This document shows, piece by piece, positions 1-5,861 of a DNA stretch of 5,861 nucleotides (positions within the stretch are counted from its first letter, which is position 1; each line of letters begins with the position of its first letter). Source of the stretch: Methanobacteriota archaeon (GTDB lineage: Archaea > Thermoplasmatota > Poseidoniia > Poseidoniales > Poseidoniaceae); contig PBOE01000006.1 of NCBI GenBank assembly GCA_002725275.1, positions 1 to 5,861 on the forward strand, given 5' to 3'. The position numbers were made by a program, and so were the translations under genes. The notes under the pieces are model-generated. The model was not told the DNA's origin, made no database searches, and worked only from the letters and a program-made list of their open reading frames with translations.

Positions 1-1
1 A

Positions 2-1624
2 ATAAGGGGCATTCTCATCGGGTTCGTGCTGGTCGTCGCCTACTGCTACGCTGGAGGTATCCGCGCCTCAATTTGGACGGACGCTGCCCAATCCTGCGTG
101 ATGATCGTGGGTTCAAGCATCCTCTGCTACGTTGCGGTCTCTGAAGTCGGTGGCTTCTCTGGCCTCCACAACTCGCTCAAGGACATCGACCCCGGCATGG
201 TCAACCTCTTTCCGGCAGATTTGACCTTCGGCGTGACCTTGTGGATCGGGGCGTTCTTCCTCGGCGGACTGGGCGTGGCAGGTCAGCCCCAGGTGGTCTC
301 GCGGGTGATGACGCTCAAGGACGACAAGGACCGCAAAGAAGCCGCCATCTGGTTCTTCGTGTGGCAAACGCCGTTCATTGCGCTCATGTTCATCATCGGC
401 TTGGCGTGCCGAGCCATCTTCCTTGATCTCGATGCATCGCAAGCCCAAGACGGGTTGCCGTTGCTGGCGATGGAAGTGCTCAACCCGTTCTTGGCCGGCG
501 TGATCCTGGCGTCCATTTTCGCCGCCACCATGTCCACCGCCGACAGTCAAGTGCTCGCCTGCACCGCTGCGATCACCGACGACGTGAGACCCGAATGGAG
601 CACGGACCACAAGACCACAAAAGTGGTCACCTTGGTGGTGGCCATTTTTGCCACCGCCATCGCCCTGGTGGGGCAAGAATTCCCCGGCTTCGGGGACTCC
701 GTGTTCGCGCTCGTCGTGCTGGCGGTTTACGGTCTGGGTGGCATCTTCGTGCCGCTCCTGTTGATTCGCATGATGGGATACGAACCCGACACTGAACACA
801 CCGTTTGGATGATGACGGCGGCGTTGAGTGCGGTCATCGTCTGGAGTGTGAGCGGCTACGGGGACGATATTTTCCCGTCCATCCCGGCCATGAGTGCCGC
901 CTTTGCGACTCACTTCATCCTCTGCTGGCGACGCTCCGAATCCGACCAGAACCCGTTGGGTCGCTACAGTTTGCCAACCCAACAAACCGCCGCTGTTGGC
1001 GCTGTGGTCATCCTCGTGCTGTTTGGAGCCTTGGAAACCACCTACGTGATGATGGCTCCCGAAAGCAGCGAGGCAACGGACGACAGGCCGTACCAGCTGA
1101 CCTACACCGTGAGCGAATGGACGCAATCCGAAACCCTCAACCTCAACGACGGCGAGACGCAAACCTTCCAAGTCACCATTGACAATACGACTACGGCCGT
1201 CCTCAGCGCCGTCCTGACCATCGCCTACACCGACACCGGTGAAACGGTCACGGCTGCGTGCGACGATATCGTGACAAGTCCGGACTACAGCGGGTTGGCC
1301 GGCCCGTTCTCGGAAAGCGACGACGCTGAGCGGTCGACGAACGCATGCGGCAGCATCACCGAGGTCGGCAGCATCACCCCGAACGCTGCGCTGTCCGAAT
1401 ACGCCACGGGCCCCGGCGACTACACGCTCAACGGCACCGAAGACGAATTGGTCTCGGTGCTGACCATGCTCGGAAAATCACCGGAGATGGTGGGCAACCT
1501 CAACATGGACGTCTCGTTGAACGCGAACAACGGTAATTTCCTCGGTGGCGACAGCACGGAATCGGTCGAGGTGACGCTGACCATGCTCATCTTCCAACCC
1601 AGCGGCTTGACGCCTACAGGCTGA
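2..1624 (+). CDS. Sodium:solute symporter (SSS/PutP-like), 5'-truncated, with extracytoplasmic C-terminal domain
   Basis: Na+-coupled uptake of a small organic solute across the cytoplasmic membrane. The frame is open to the window edge, so the start is upstream; by comparison with PutP roughly 185 N-terminal residues are missing. The GTG at 26 is internal, not the start. Residue numbers below count from that GTG. Family marks are YAGGIRASIWTD (8-19), matching the PutP GGF..SWTD segment; GQPQVVSRVM (86-95), matching the PutP GQPHILARFM segment; and NPFLAGVILASIFAATMSTADSQ, ending near 175. A167, S170 and T171 align with PutP A337, S340 and T341 of the Na2 sodium site. About nine further hydrophobic spans follow to residue 342. 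The last (320-342) is an extra helix relative to 13-helix PutP, so residues 343-532 should lie outside. That tail is acidic, Thr/Asn-rich and beta-like, with two cysteines (C412, C441) and two N-glycosylation sequons (N387, N469). Substrate is unknown: PutP similarity suggests proline, but no putA is adjacent. Confidence 0.9.
   Translation: MRGILIGFVLVVAYCYAGGIRASIWTDAAQSCVMIVGSSILCYVAVSEVGGFSGLHNSLKDIDPGMVNLFPADLTFGVTLWIGAFFLGGLGVAGQPQVVSRVMTLKDDKDRKEAAIWFFVWQTPFIALMFIIGLACRAIFLDLDASQAQDGLPLLAMEVLNPFLAGVILASIFAATMSTADSQVLACTAAITDDVRPEWSTDHKTTKVVTLVVAIFATAIALVGQEFPGFGDSVFALVVLAVYGLGGIFVPLLLIRMMGYEPDTEHTVWMMTAALSAVIVWSVSGYGDDIFPSIPAMSAAFATHFILCWRRSESDQNPLGRYSLPTQQTAAVGAVVILVLFGALETTYVMMAPESSEATDDRPYQLTYTVSEWTQSETLNLNDGETQTFQVTIDNTTTAVLSAVLTIAYTDTGETVTAACDDIVTSPDYSGLAGPFSESDDAERSTNACGSITEVGSITPNAALSEYATGPGDYTLNGTEDELVSVLTMLGKSPEMVGNLNMDVSLNANNGNFLGGDSTESVEVTLTMLIFQPSGLTPTG
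1054..1621 (+). other. Extracytoplasmic beta-rich tail domain of the symporter
   Basis: This part of the symporter gene encodes about 190 residues after the last predicted helix. It starts with a short acidic linker (ESSEATDDRP). It then alternates hydrophobic and Thr/Ser residues as in beta strands, for example TFQVTIDNTTTAVLSAVLTI and, near the end, VEVTLTMLIF. It contains exactly two cysteines, 29 residues apart, which could form a disulfide outside the cell. Ordinary SSS proteins end soon after the last helix or carry cytoplasmic signalling domains, so this domain is atypical. I do not recognise a named family. A role in solute capture, surface-layer contact or stability is speculation. 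Confidence 0.6.
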
Positions 1625-2465
1625 AGCTCATCCCCTGCTGGCCCACGCCCCAGCCAAGGCTCACAACGCGAGCGTGTTCATCGGAATCAGGCCGGTGGAT
1701 AGGGTTGGTGTGGTTCATGTGAATGAAGAGGATCTCCGGGTCGTCATCCCGTCGTGCGCCCAGACGCTCAAGGCTCTCACTGACGGGAGGATGAGGCACT
1801 TCGTGTTGCGTCCGACTCGTCAATTCATCGGCACTCCAGAACGTCCCGTCCACCAGCGCAACGTCGACGTCCAAGGCACGGAACCAATCGCGGATGGAGG
1901 CGGCTCCGTGATGGTTGAGGGTCTCGTCCCACCGGTCATGGTCGGGGAGAAAGAGCAGCGACCGATTTGGTCCACGGACGATGAACGCATGCATGTCGGA
2001 GAGTTCAGCGCGATGCGGCACCTCGACCGCCTCAACCTGCACCAGGTCGGAGAGCGAGCGTCGTTCACCGGTAGCGACCGGTACGCTGGAAAACACGCCT
2101 TGCTCCACCATGAGGGCCCACTGCGGCGTGGCTTCGATGAGGGACAGCATGGAGGGTGAGGCGTAGAGAGAAAGCCCCCGGGCGTTCAACGTCTCGCGAC
2201 CGAACAGACCCAGCCCGTCGACGTGGCCGAAGTGGGCATGGGTCAAGAGCACGGACTTCAGCGGCGGGTGGTTCCAGATGTTGAGTTGTTCACCAAGCGC
2301 TCGCGTGGCTTCAATGAGGTGCCCCTGGCCGTGCTCGTCCGTGATGCCGAGGCTCACGGGATGGCGGGTGTCGTCGGGCGTGAGGTTGGCGCAACACGAG
2401 CGTCGACACCCCGGTTGCGGACGGCCTCCGTCTTGAGCCGTACCCAGCAGCGTCACCGTTGGCAT
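1614..2465 (-). CDS. PqqB-like metallo-beta-lactamase-fold hydrolase
   Basis: A 283-residue soluble metallo-hydrolase of the PqqB-like branch of the MBL superfamily. Numbered from the ATG at 2465, motifs in order are: LGTAQDGGRPQPGC near the start, with a cysteine cluster C20/C24/C25; THAHFGH (H76, H78, H81), the metal motif; VPHR (H151); FLPDHD (D175); VDGTFW (D206); PHPPVSES (H225); IHMNHTNP (H249, H252); and a GQQGM end. Length and motif order fit the family. The first metal motif reads HxHxGH, not the classical HxHxDH. True PqqB acts in pyrroloquinoline quinone biosynthesis, but no pqqA, C, D or E is seen here, and many PqqB-like proteins occur in organisms not known to make PQQ, so no PQQ role is claimed. 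An in-frame GTG at 2504 would add 13 residues; ATG 2465 is preferred because family homology begins right after it. Neither start has a clear ribosome binding site. It runs convergent to the symporter gene, overlapping it by 11 bases. Confidence 0.87.
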   Translation of the reverse strand: MPTVTLLGTAQDGGRPQPGCRRSCCANLTPDDTRHPVSLGITDEHGQGHLIEATRALGEQLNIWNHPPLKSVLLTHAHFGHVDGLGLFGRETLNARGLSLYASPSMLSLIEATPQWALMVEQGVFSSVPVATGERRSLSDLVQVEAVEVPHRAELSDMHAFIVRGPNRSLLFLPDHDRWDETLNHHGAASIRDWFRALDVDVALVDGTFWSADELTSRTQHEVPHPPVSESLERLGARRDDDPEILFIHMNHTNPIHRPDSDEHARVVSLGWGVGQQGMSFSL

Positions 2466-2553
2466 GGTGGGTCCGTTCACGGTTGACGACAAGAGCCCTT
2501 TCACGCGAAGGTCTCAAACCCCACCACCCGGCCAGCCGGAGTAGGGGACCACC
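2466..2553. promoter_or_regulatory. Short divergent intergenic region
   Basis: These 88 bases separate two divergently transcribed genes, so promoters for both must lie here or reach into the coding regions. The stretch is GC-rich with no clear TATA box and no convincing -35/-10 pair. TTGACG at 2483-2488 resembles a bacterial -35 box but has no matching -10. A small inverted repeat, CCGGC-CA-GCCGG, lies at 2528-2539 just before the ribosome binding site of the plus-strand gene. Its role as a regulatory region is inferred from position only. Confidence 0.4.
2543..2548 (+). promoter_or_regulatory. Ribosome binding site deciding the GTG start at 2554
   Basis: AGGGGA lies five bases before the GTG. 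It is a partial match to the anti-Shine-Dalgarno complement. An in-frame TAG overlaps its first bases (2542-2544), so no upstream start is possible. Confidence 0.5.
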
Positions 2554-4302
2554 GTGCCAGCGCCGTCAAAAGTGGAATTCCCCGGTCAAAAAAAGACCCG
2601 GGCGAGGATGCGCGGGACCAAACAAGCCAACGAAGCGACGGCGAAGAAACTCGCCAAAGAGCTCGGTCAATTTCGAGAAAACCCGCGCAGCCACCTCCCG
2701 GCCATGGCGTTCTCTGGCAAGCTGCGCTGGGGCCGAACGGACCCGGTGACCAAGACCCTGAGCGAAATTGAGAAGATCATCAAGAAAAAAGACGACCTCA
2801 AGTGGCTCTCAAAACGAATGATGGCCAAGCGCGGCGACGACGTGGCCAAGGCATTTGCAGGCTCACTTCACGCCTCTCACGACGAACAATTCAGCATGGT
2901 TGGACAATTCAATTCGGGTTCGTTCGGCTCCGGTTCCTATGTCCGCCGAGGGGACGGAAAGCCAGGCTACCTTGCCGGCATCCAAAACTTTGCCAACCTC
3001 ACCCTCCGCATGCTTCCGTGGGAAGACCACGCCAAGCGTGGCATGTACTTCTTCAGTTGGGAAGGCGGCTTTGTCTGCACCGGCCCGAAGCCCCAACCGC
3101 CCAAGGATTGGCTGGAAGACGTGTTGAAGCGGTCCCGGTTCAATCTCTCACGTGCCGACATTGACGGGCACCCGGTCTGGACCACGGAGGGCCTTGAAGC
3201 GGACGATGTGCACAGTGGTGCCTCTTCGGCCACCGGGTACGTTGCCTTTCGGTTTCACAGCGGCGCTGTCGTCGGGCTCGGCCTGGATGCGTTGGCCACC
3301 TTCTCGAAGAAAGACGCTCCGTTCGTTCACCACTTGGCGCTGTCCATGCTGCCACCTCTGCTTCCGTCCGTCCTCTCTTTGGACGCCGTATGGACGCCGG
3401 AGGGGTGGCCCGAAACTCAGCCGCTCCCCGAGGCCAGCGTTGAGGGCATCAGCAAGGTCCTCGATGCGTGGCAGGGCCTCACAATGAACGAAGGCATCGT
3501 GGCGTCCGCCATGAAACAGACCGTGATGGAAGGCATTCAGGACGGGGTGCTCATCGGTGAAGTATGGCTCGAAGGCACGTCCGCCGACGCGATCGTTTCG
3601 GCCCTTGAGGACCACAACGGTTCAACCGAGGAGCGCTTGCTCGCCGCTGAAATCATCCGGCTTGCCGTGACCGAACCGCACGAGGACAGCATCGGCTTGC
3701 GAATCGAAGCTAAAGGAAGCCCCGAACAGCGCGAAGACCGTTGCATTCGCATCATGCCGTCCGCAACGTGCGGCGACGTGCTCACGGCGTTTTGGCCCAC
3801 GCACGGGTGGGAAGCGTTGGGCGTGCTCGGCCTCGAAGGTGAAGACGCCAGGACAATTTGGGAAGGTCAGCTCGACCGCCCCAAGCCCTTCGGAAAATTC
3901 CTCAAGGGCCTCGATCAAGCAAAAGCGCTGGCTCAGCAAAAGGCGCGGTTCCCTCCGCATGAAAATTCTGGAACCGCTTCGGTGATGATTCACGACTACA
4001 TCGTGGCCGGACTCACGCAGGGCATGGGTTCGGTGGAGCGCAACGCCACCTCCCGCCACGCCACGCTGGACGAAGCAGCGGCATCGTGGGCCTGGTTGGT
4101 GGCCGTTGGTCGCTCGGGTGGCCAAGAGTGGCACTTCGAAACCAACGCTCGCGACCGAGGCGGTGTTTGGGCCGTGCCGACCGGCGAACTTTGGACGCTG
4201 GGGAAGCAACTGTTGGATGCCAACGACGAGGACGTCGACGAACTGCAACAAGCATGGAACGCTGCCTTCGAGAGGCTCAAGACCACCACCGGCGAAGCTT
4301 GA
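2554..4302 (+). CDS. Uncharacterised 582-residue soluble protein
   Basis: I do not recognise this family. The GTG at 2554 is chosen because an in-frame TAG lies at 2542-2544 and AGGGG (2543-2547) gives a plausible ribosome binding site; ATG at 2608 (residue 19) is the main alternative. There is no signal peptide and no membrane helix, so it is probably cytoplasmic. Residues 1-100 are rich in Lys/Arg and likely helical, for example KKLAKEL and EKIIKKKDD, which could bind nucleic acid or another acidic partner. A Gly/Ser-rich stretch (FNSGSFGSGSYVRRGDGKPG, 119-138) follows. The middle and C-terminal parts are mixed alpha/beta and rich in Trp, with acidic helices near the end (558-575, DEDVDELQQAW). 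Only two cysteines are seen after C175 (C397, C406), spaced too far for a simple zinc knuckle. It is a sound gene by length, codon continuity and motif-free but protein-like composition. It converges on the operon at 4319-5715 with 16 bases between stop codons. Confidence 0.85.
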   Translation: MPAPSKVEFPGQKKTRARMRGTKQANEATAKKLAKELGQFRENPRSHLPAMAFSGKLRWGRTDPVTKTLSEIEKIIKKKDDLKWLSKRMMAKRGDDVAKAFAGSLHASHDEQFSMVGQFNSGSFGSGSYVRRGDGKPGYLAGIQNFANLTLRMLPWEDHAKRGMYFFSWEGGFVCTGPKPQPPKDWLEDVLKRSRFNLSRADIDGHPVWTTEGLEADDVHSGASSATGYVAFRFHSGAVVGLGLDALATFSKKDAPFVHHLALSMLPPLLPSVLSLDAVWTPEGWPETQPLPEASVEGISKVLDAWQGLTMNEGIVASAMKQTVMEGIQDGVLIGEVWLEGTSADAIVSALEDHNGSTEERLLAAEIIRLAVTEPHEDSIGLRIEAKGSPEQREDRCIRIMPSATCGDVLTAFWPTHGWEALGVLGLEGEDARTIWEGQLDRPKPFGKFLKGLDQAKALAQQKARFPPHENSGTASVMIHDYIVAGLTQGMGSVERNATSRHATLDEAAASWAWLVAVGRSGGQEWHFETNARDRGGVWAVPTGELWTLGKQLLDANDEDVDELQQAWNAAFERLKTTTGEA

Positions 4303-4309
4303 TTCAAGC
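4297..4309. repeat. Short inverted repeat at the convergent gene ends
   Basis: GCTTGA-T-TCAAGC is a perfect odd-length palindrome spanning the stop codon of the 582-residue gene and entering the 16-base gap before the opposing stop. It could fold as a four-pair stem with a five-base loop on either strand. No T-run follows on either side, so a classical intrinsic terminator is not supported, and the match could be chance. Confidence 0.25.
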
Positions 4310-4318
4310 CCGGCAAGT

Positions 4319-4525
4319 CTACGGTTTCGCTTGGCCGTTGAGGTTCAAAGCATCAGCGAGGATCAACACAACGGCGAAAATGACGTAGAACCACATGGTC
4401 CAAACAAAGGTCTTGGGCGCTTCTTCTCGCGTTTTCCAGCCCTCGTTGCGCGTATGGATGCCTTGTTCTCGCCAGCAGTACCCCACGTACAAAAACAGGA
4501 AGACGCCAACCGCTGTCCCGATCAT
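4319..4525 (-). CDS. Small two-helix membrane protein, coupled to the upstream PLP enzyme gene
   Basis: A 68-residue integral membrane protein of unknown function. The ATG at 4525 is chosen because a strong ribosome binding site, AGGTGA, lies four bases upstream. The frame stays open further upstream, but that extension is Arg/Gly-rich antisense of the PLP enzyme gene and is rejected. Helix 1 spans about residues 3-17 (GTAVGVFLFLYVGYCW region) and helix 2 about 42-60 (WTMWFYVIFAVVLILA region). The loop between them carries R19, R26, K31, R33 and K38. By the positive-inside rule this loop is cytoplasmic and both ends are outside. There is one cysteine (C17). The gene begins eight bases after the PLP enzyme stop codon, and its ribosome binding site overlaps that stop, so translational coupling is likely. 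No known family is recognised; it could be a subunit or modulator of a larger membrane complex. Confidence 0.8.
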   Translation of the reverse strand: MIGTAVGVFLFLYVGYCWREQGIHTRNEGWKTREEAPKTFVWTMWFYVIFAVVLILADALNLNGQAKP

Positions 4526-4529
4526 GGCC

Positions 4530-4535
4530 TCACCT
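4530..4535 (-). promoter_or_regulatory. Ribosome binding site overlapping the upstream stop codon
   Basis: On the minus strand AGGTGA lies four bases before the ATG at 4525. Its first two bases are the last two of the TAG that ends the PLP enzyme gene (4534-4536). This fixes the start of the 68-residue gene and suggests that ribosomes finishing the enzyme re-initiate here. Confidence 0.75.
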
Positions 4536-5715
4536 ACAACGAGCCGAGTGCCCCTTCGATGTCGCTCCAAAGGTCCTCGACGTCTTCGATGCCGATGCTC
4601 AAGCGGACAAAGCCAGGGACCACGCCTGCCGCCACGCGCACGTCCTCCGGGACGAACATGTGGCTCGAATTGAACGGGCATTCGATGAGCGACTCAACGC
4701 CACCCAAACTCGTCGCCTCGTAGATGAGGTTGAGGTTTCGCATGAACTTGAGCGCCGCATCGTCGCCCCCTTTCACCACAAACGCGATCATGCCCGATCC
4801 GCGGGGCAAGATGCGCTCGGCGATTTCAAAATCAGGGTGGCTCTCGAGCTTTGAATGGTAGACGCGCTCAATGGCGTCGTGGGCCTCAAGGCGTTGTGCG
4901 AGGAGGTGGGCGTTTTCACAAATTCGTGGCATTCGAACGTCCAAGGTGCGCATCCCGCGCTCAAGCAAATAGCACGAATGCGGGTCGGGTGCGGCTCCGA
5001 AGTGCACCTTTCGCATGAAAATTTGAGCGATGAGGTCCTTCGAACCGACCACGGCACCGCCCAGGATATCGGAATGGCCGCCAAGGTACTTGGTCGTGGA
5101 GTGAAGAACGAGGTCGACCCCCATGTCCAACGGTTTGCAACCCCACGGGGAGGCGAAGGTGTTGTCGATAAGGAGGAGCAGGTTGTGTCGCTTCGCAACG
5201 TCGGCCATCGCCTCAATGTCGCAGACCTTGAGCACGGGGTTGGTCAGCGTCTCGATGTACAGAAGTTTCGTGTTGTCCTGGATGGCCGCCTCGTAGGAGG
5301 CTGGGTCCCGCATGTCGGCCATCGTGGTCGAAATACCAAAACGAGGGAATTCCTCGGTCAGAAGTCCGTAGGTTCCGCCGTAAATGTCGGCGCTGGCGAC
5401 CATGTGATCGCCCTGGTTGAGCAGGGCCATCAGCGTCGCTGATATGGCCCCCATGCCCGATGAAAAGGTCTCGGCGTCTTCGCCGCCCTCGAGCGCGATT
5501 AATTTTTGCGCGACCGCATCGGAGTTGACCGTGGAGAGCCTCGCATACAGCAGGGTGTGTTGAGCGCCCGCAGCCCAACCGGCGTATCGCTCATCGGTCA
5601 GCTTGTACGTGGAGGACTGGAAAATGGGGGTGTTGACGGCGTCACCGATGTGTTGCGTTCCGCTGTGCACTGCTTTGGTTGCGAACCTGTCCCCCTCTGC
5701 CATGTCTGTCGCCAT
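4534..5715 (-). CDS. Cystathionine gamma-synthase / gamma-lyase family PLP enzyme
   Basis: A 393-residue cytoplasmic Cys/Met-metabolism PLP enzyme (fold type I), normal length for the family. Numbered from ATG 5715: YAR (Y57, R59) is the phosphate-binding pair donated by the neighbouring subunit; SSGMG (86-90) is the PLP phosphate loop; D184 in LIDNTFASP contacts the ring nitrogen; K209 in HSTTKYLGGHSD forms the Schiff base; TSLGGVESLIE follows near 336-346; and the end VRLSIGIEDVEDL is typical. YGGTYG near 112-117 has Gly where methionine gamma-lyases have their key Cys, so that activity is less likely. Gamma-synthase (metB), gamma-lyase and homoserine sulfhydrylase cannot be separated by eye. 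The GNPT-like motif after YAR is replaced by STVN. ATG 5715 is preferred over GTG 5748 because homology starts at FATKAVHSG and AGGT lies three bases upstream; ATG 5703 is a lesser option. It is the first gene of a two-gene operon. Confidence 0.93.
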   Translation of the reverse strand: MATDMAEGDRFATKAVHSGTQHIGDAVNTPIFQSSTYKLTDERYAGWAAGAQHTLLYARLSTVNSDAVAQKLIALEGGEDAETFSSGMGAISATLMALLNQGDHMVASADIYGGTYGLLTEEFPRFGISTTMADMRDPASYEAAIQDNTKLLYIETLTNPVLKVCDIEAMADVAKRHNLLLLIDNTFASPWGCKPLDMGVDLVLHSTTKYLGGHSDILGGAVVGSKDLIAQIFMRKVHFGAAPDPHSCYLLERGMRTLDVRMPRICENAHLLAQRLEAHDAIERVYHSKLESHPDFEIAERILPRGSGMIAFVVKGGDDAALKFMRNLNLIYEATSLGGVESLIECPFNSSHMFVPEDVRVAAGVVPGFVRLSIGIEDVEDLWSDIEGALGSL

Positions 5716-5861
5716 TTGACCTAACCGCAGGAGGGATATCAAGACCACAGGTCGATTTTCTTCAAAATTACTTGGCTTTTTGATTTCTTTGTCGCAAGAA
5801 GTAGATTATGATTCTGATTTTCTAACATATGTGCTTGATTCACTATCGTGAAAATATTCAA
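5716..5861 (-). promoter_or_regulatory. AT-rich upstream region and probable promoter of the PLP enzyme operon
   Basis: No gene is visible here. The distal 101 bases (5761-5861) are about 29% G+C by hand count, a sharp drop from the flanking coding DNA, which is what a promoter region would show. No TATA box or -35/-10 pair is strong enough to name. Two symmetric elements stand out: the palindrome ACATATGT at 5825-5832 and the inverted repeat TTCAC-N4-GTGAA at 5839-5852, either of which could be an operator. Close to the gene, AGGT (5719-5722) is a weak ribosome binding site for the ATG at 5715. Confidence 0.45.

Noticed and set aside
113..1171. A 352-codon open frame on the minus strand opposite the symporter
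   Set aside because: Its translation is His/Gly/Arg-rich low-complexity sequence with no motif, as expected for the antisense of a GC-rich gene. The plus-strand frame has clear SSS motifs.
2466..2504. GTG start at 2504 for the PqqB-like gene
   Set aside because: It adds 13 residues before the point where family similarity begins and has no ribosome binding site. It is kept only as an alternative.
2528..2539. CCGGC-CA-GCCGG inverted repeat as a terminator or operator
   Set aside because: The arms are only five bases in GC-rich DNA with a two-base centre, no T-run follows, and chance is a sufficient explanation.
3622..4251. A 209-codon minus-strand frame opposite the 582-residue gene
   Set aside because: No ribosome binding site stands out and it has no family motif. 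It sits wholly inside a longer open gene and fits an antisense shadow of GC-rich coding DNA.
4526..4681. A 52-residue N-terminal extension of the small membrane protein
   Set aside because: The extension is Arg/Gly-rich and lies entirely over the PLP enzyme coding region. The ATG at 4525 has a strong ribosome binding site four bases upstream.
4855..5442. A 195-codon plus-strand frame opposite the PLP enzyme
   Set aside because: It mirrors a strongly conserved enzyme gene and its translation resembles no known protein.
5728..5740. AGGAGGGAT on the plus strand as a ribosome binding site for a gene leaving the window
   Set aside because: No start codon lies at a usable distance, and the plus-strand ATG at 5808 meets a stop after five codons.
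5716..5748. GTG start at 5748 for the PLP enzyme
   Set aside because: It adds 11 hydrophobic residues not typical of this cytoplasmic family, and ATG 5715 has an AGGT just upstream.

Overview
This is a compact, GC-rich stretch with five protein genes and almost no spare DNA. A sampled 60-base coding line at 3001-3060 is 58% G+C. The only clearly different stretch is 5761-5861, which is about 29% G+C by hand count and is probably a promoter region. No rRNA, tRNA, CRISPR array, transposon or integrase is visible. The organism cannot be fixed from one window. A marine planktonic microbe fits, and I favour a Marine Group II (Poseidoniales-type) archaeon. The reasons are the acidic, Asp/Thr-rich extracytoplasmic tail on a transporter, short GC-rich intergenic gaps and a large unrecognised soluble protein. 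This is inference with moderate to low confidence, and a marine bacterium is not excluded.

Layout. (i) From base 2 to 1624 on the plus strand lies the 3' two thirds to three quarters of a sodium:solute symporter (SSS, PutP-like). It carries an unusual ~185-residue tail predicted to lie outside the cell. (ii) On the minus strand, ending 11 bases inside the transporter gene, is a PqqB-like metallo-beta-lactamase-fold protein (1614-2465). (iii) Diverging from it across an 88-base gap is a 582-residue soluble protein that I do not recognise (2554-4302). (iv) Converging on that gene is a two-gene minus-strand operon. First comes a PLP-dependent cystathionine gamma-synthase/gamma-lyase family enzyme (4534-5715). 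Eight bases after it comes a 68-residue two-helix membrane protein (4319-4525), whose ribosome binding site overlaps the enzyme's stop codon. (v) An AT-rich leader (5716-5861) sits upstream of the operon.

How the genes relate. The only pair with sequence evidence of shared expression is the PLP enzyme and the small membrane protein. The other genes are convergent or divergent, and I see no sign that they form one pathway. I found no strong evidence for a new defence or mobile system. The items most worth following are the transporter tail, the unrecognised 582-residue protein, the coupled small membrane protein, and the altered motif in the PLP enzyme.
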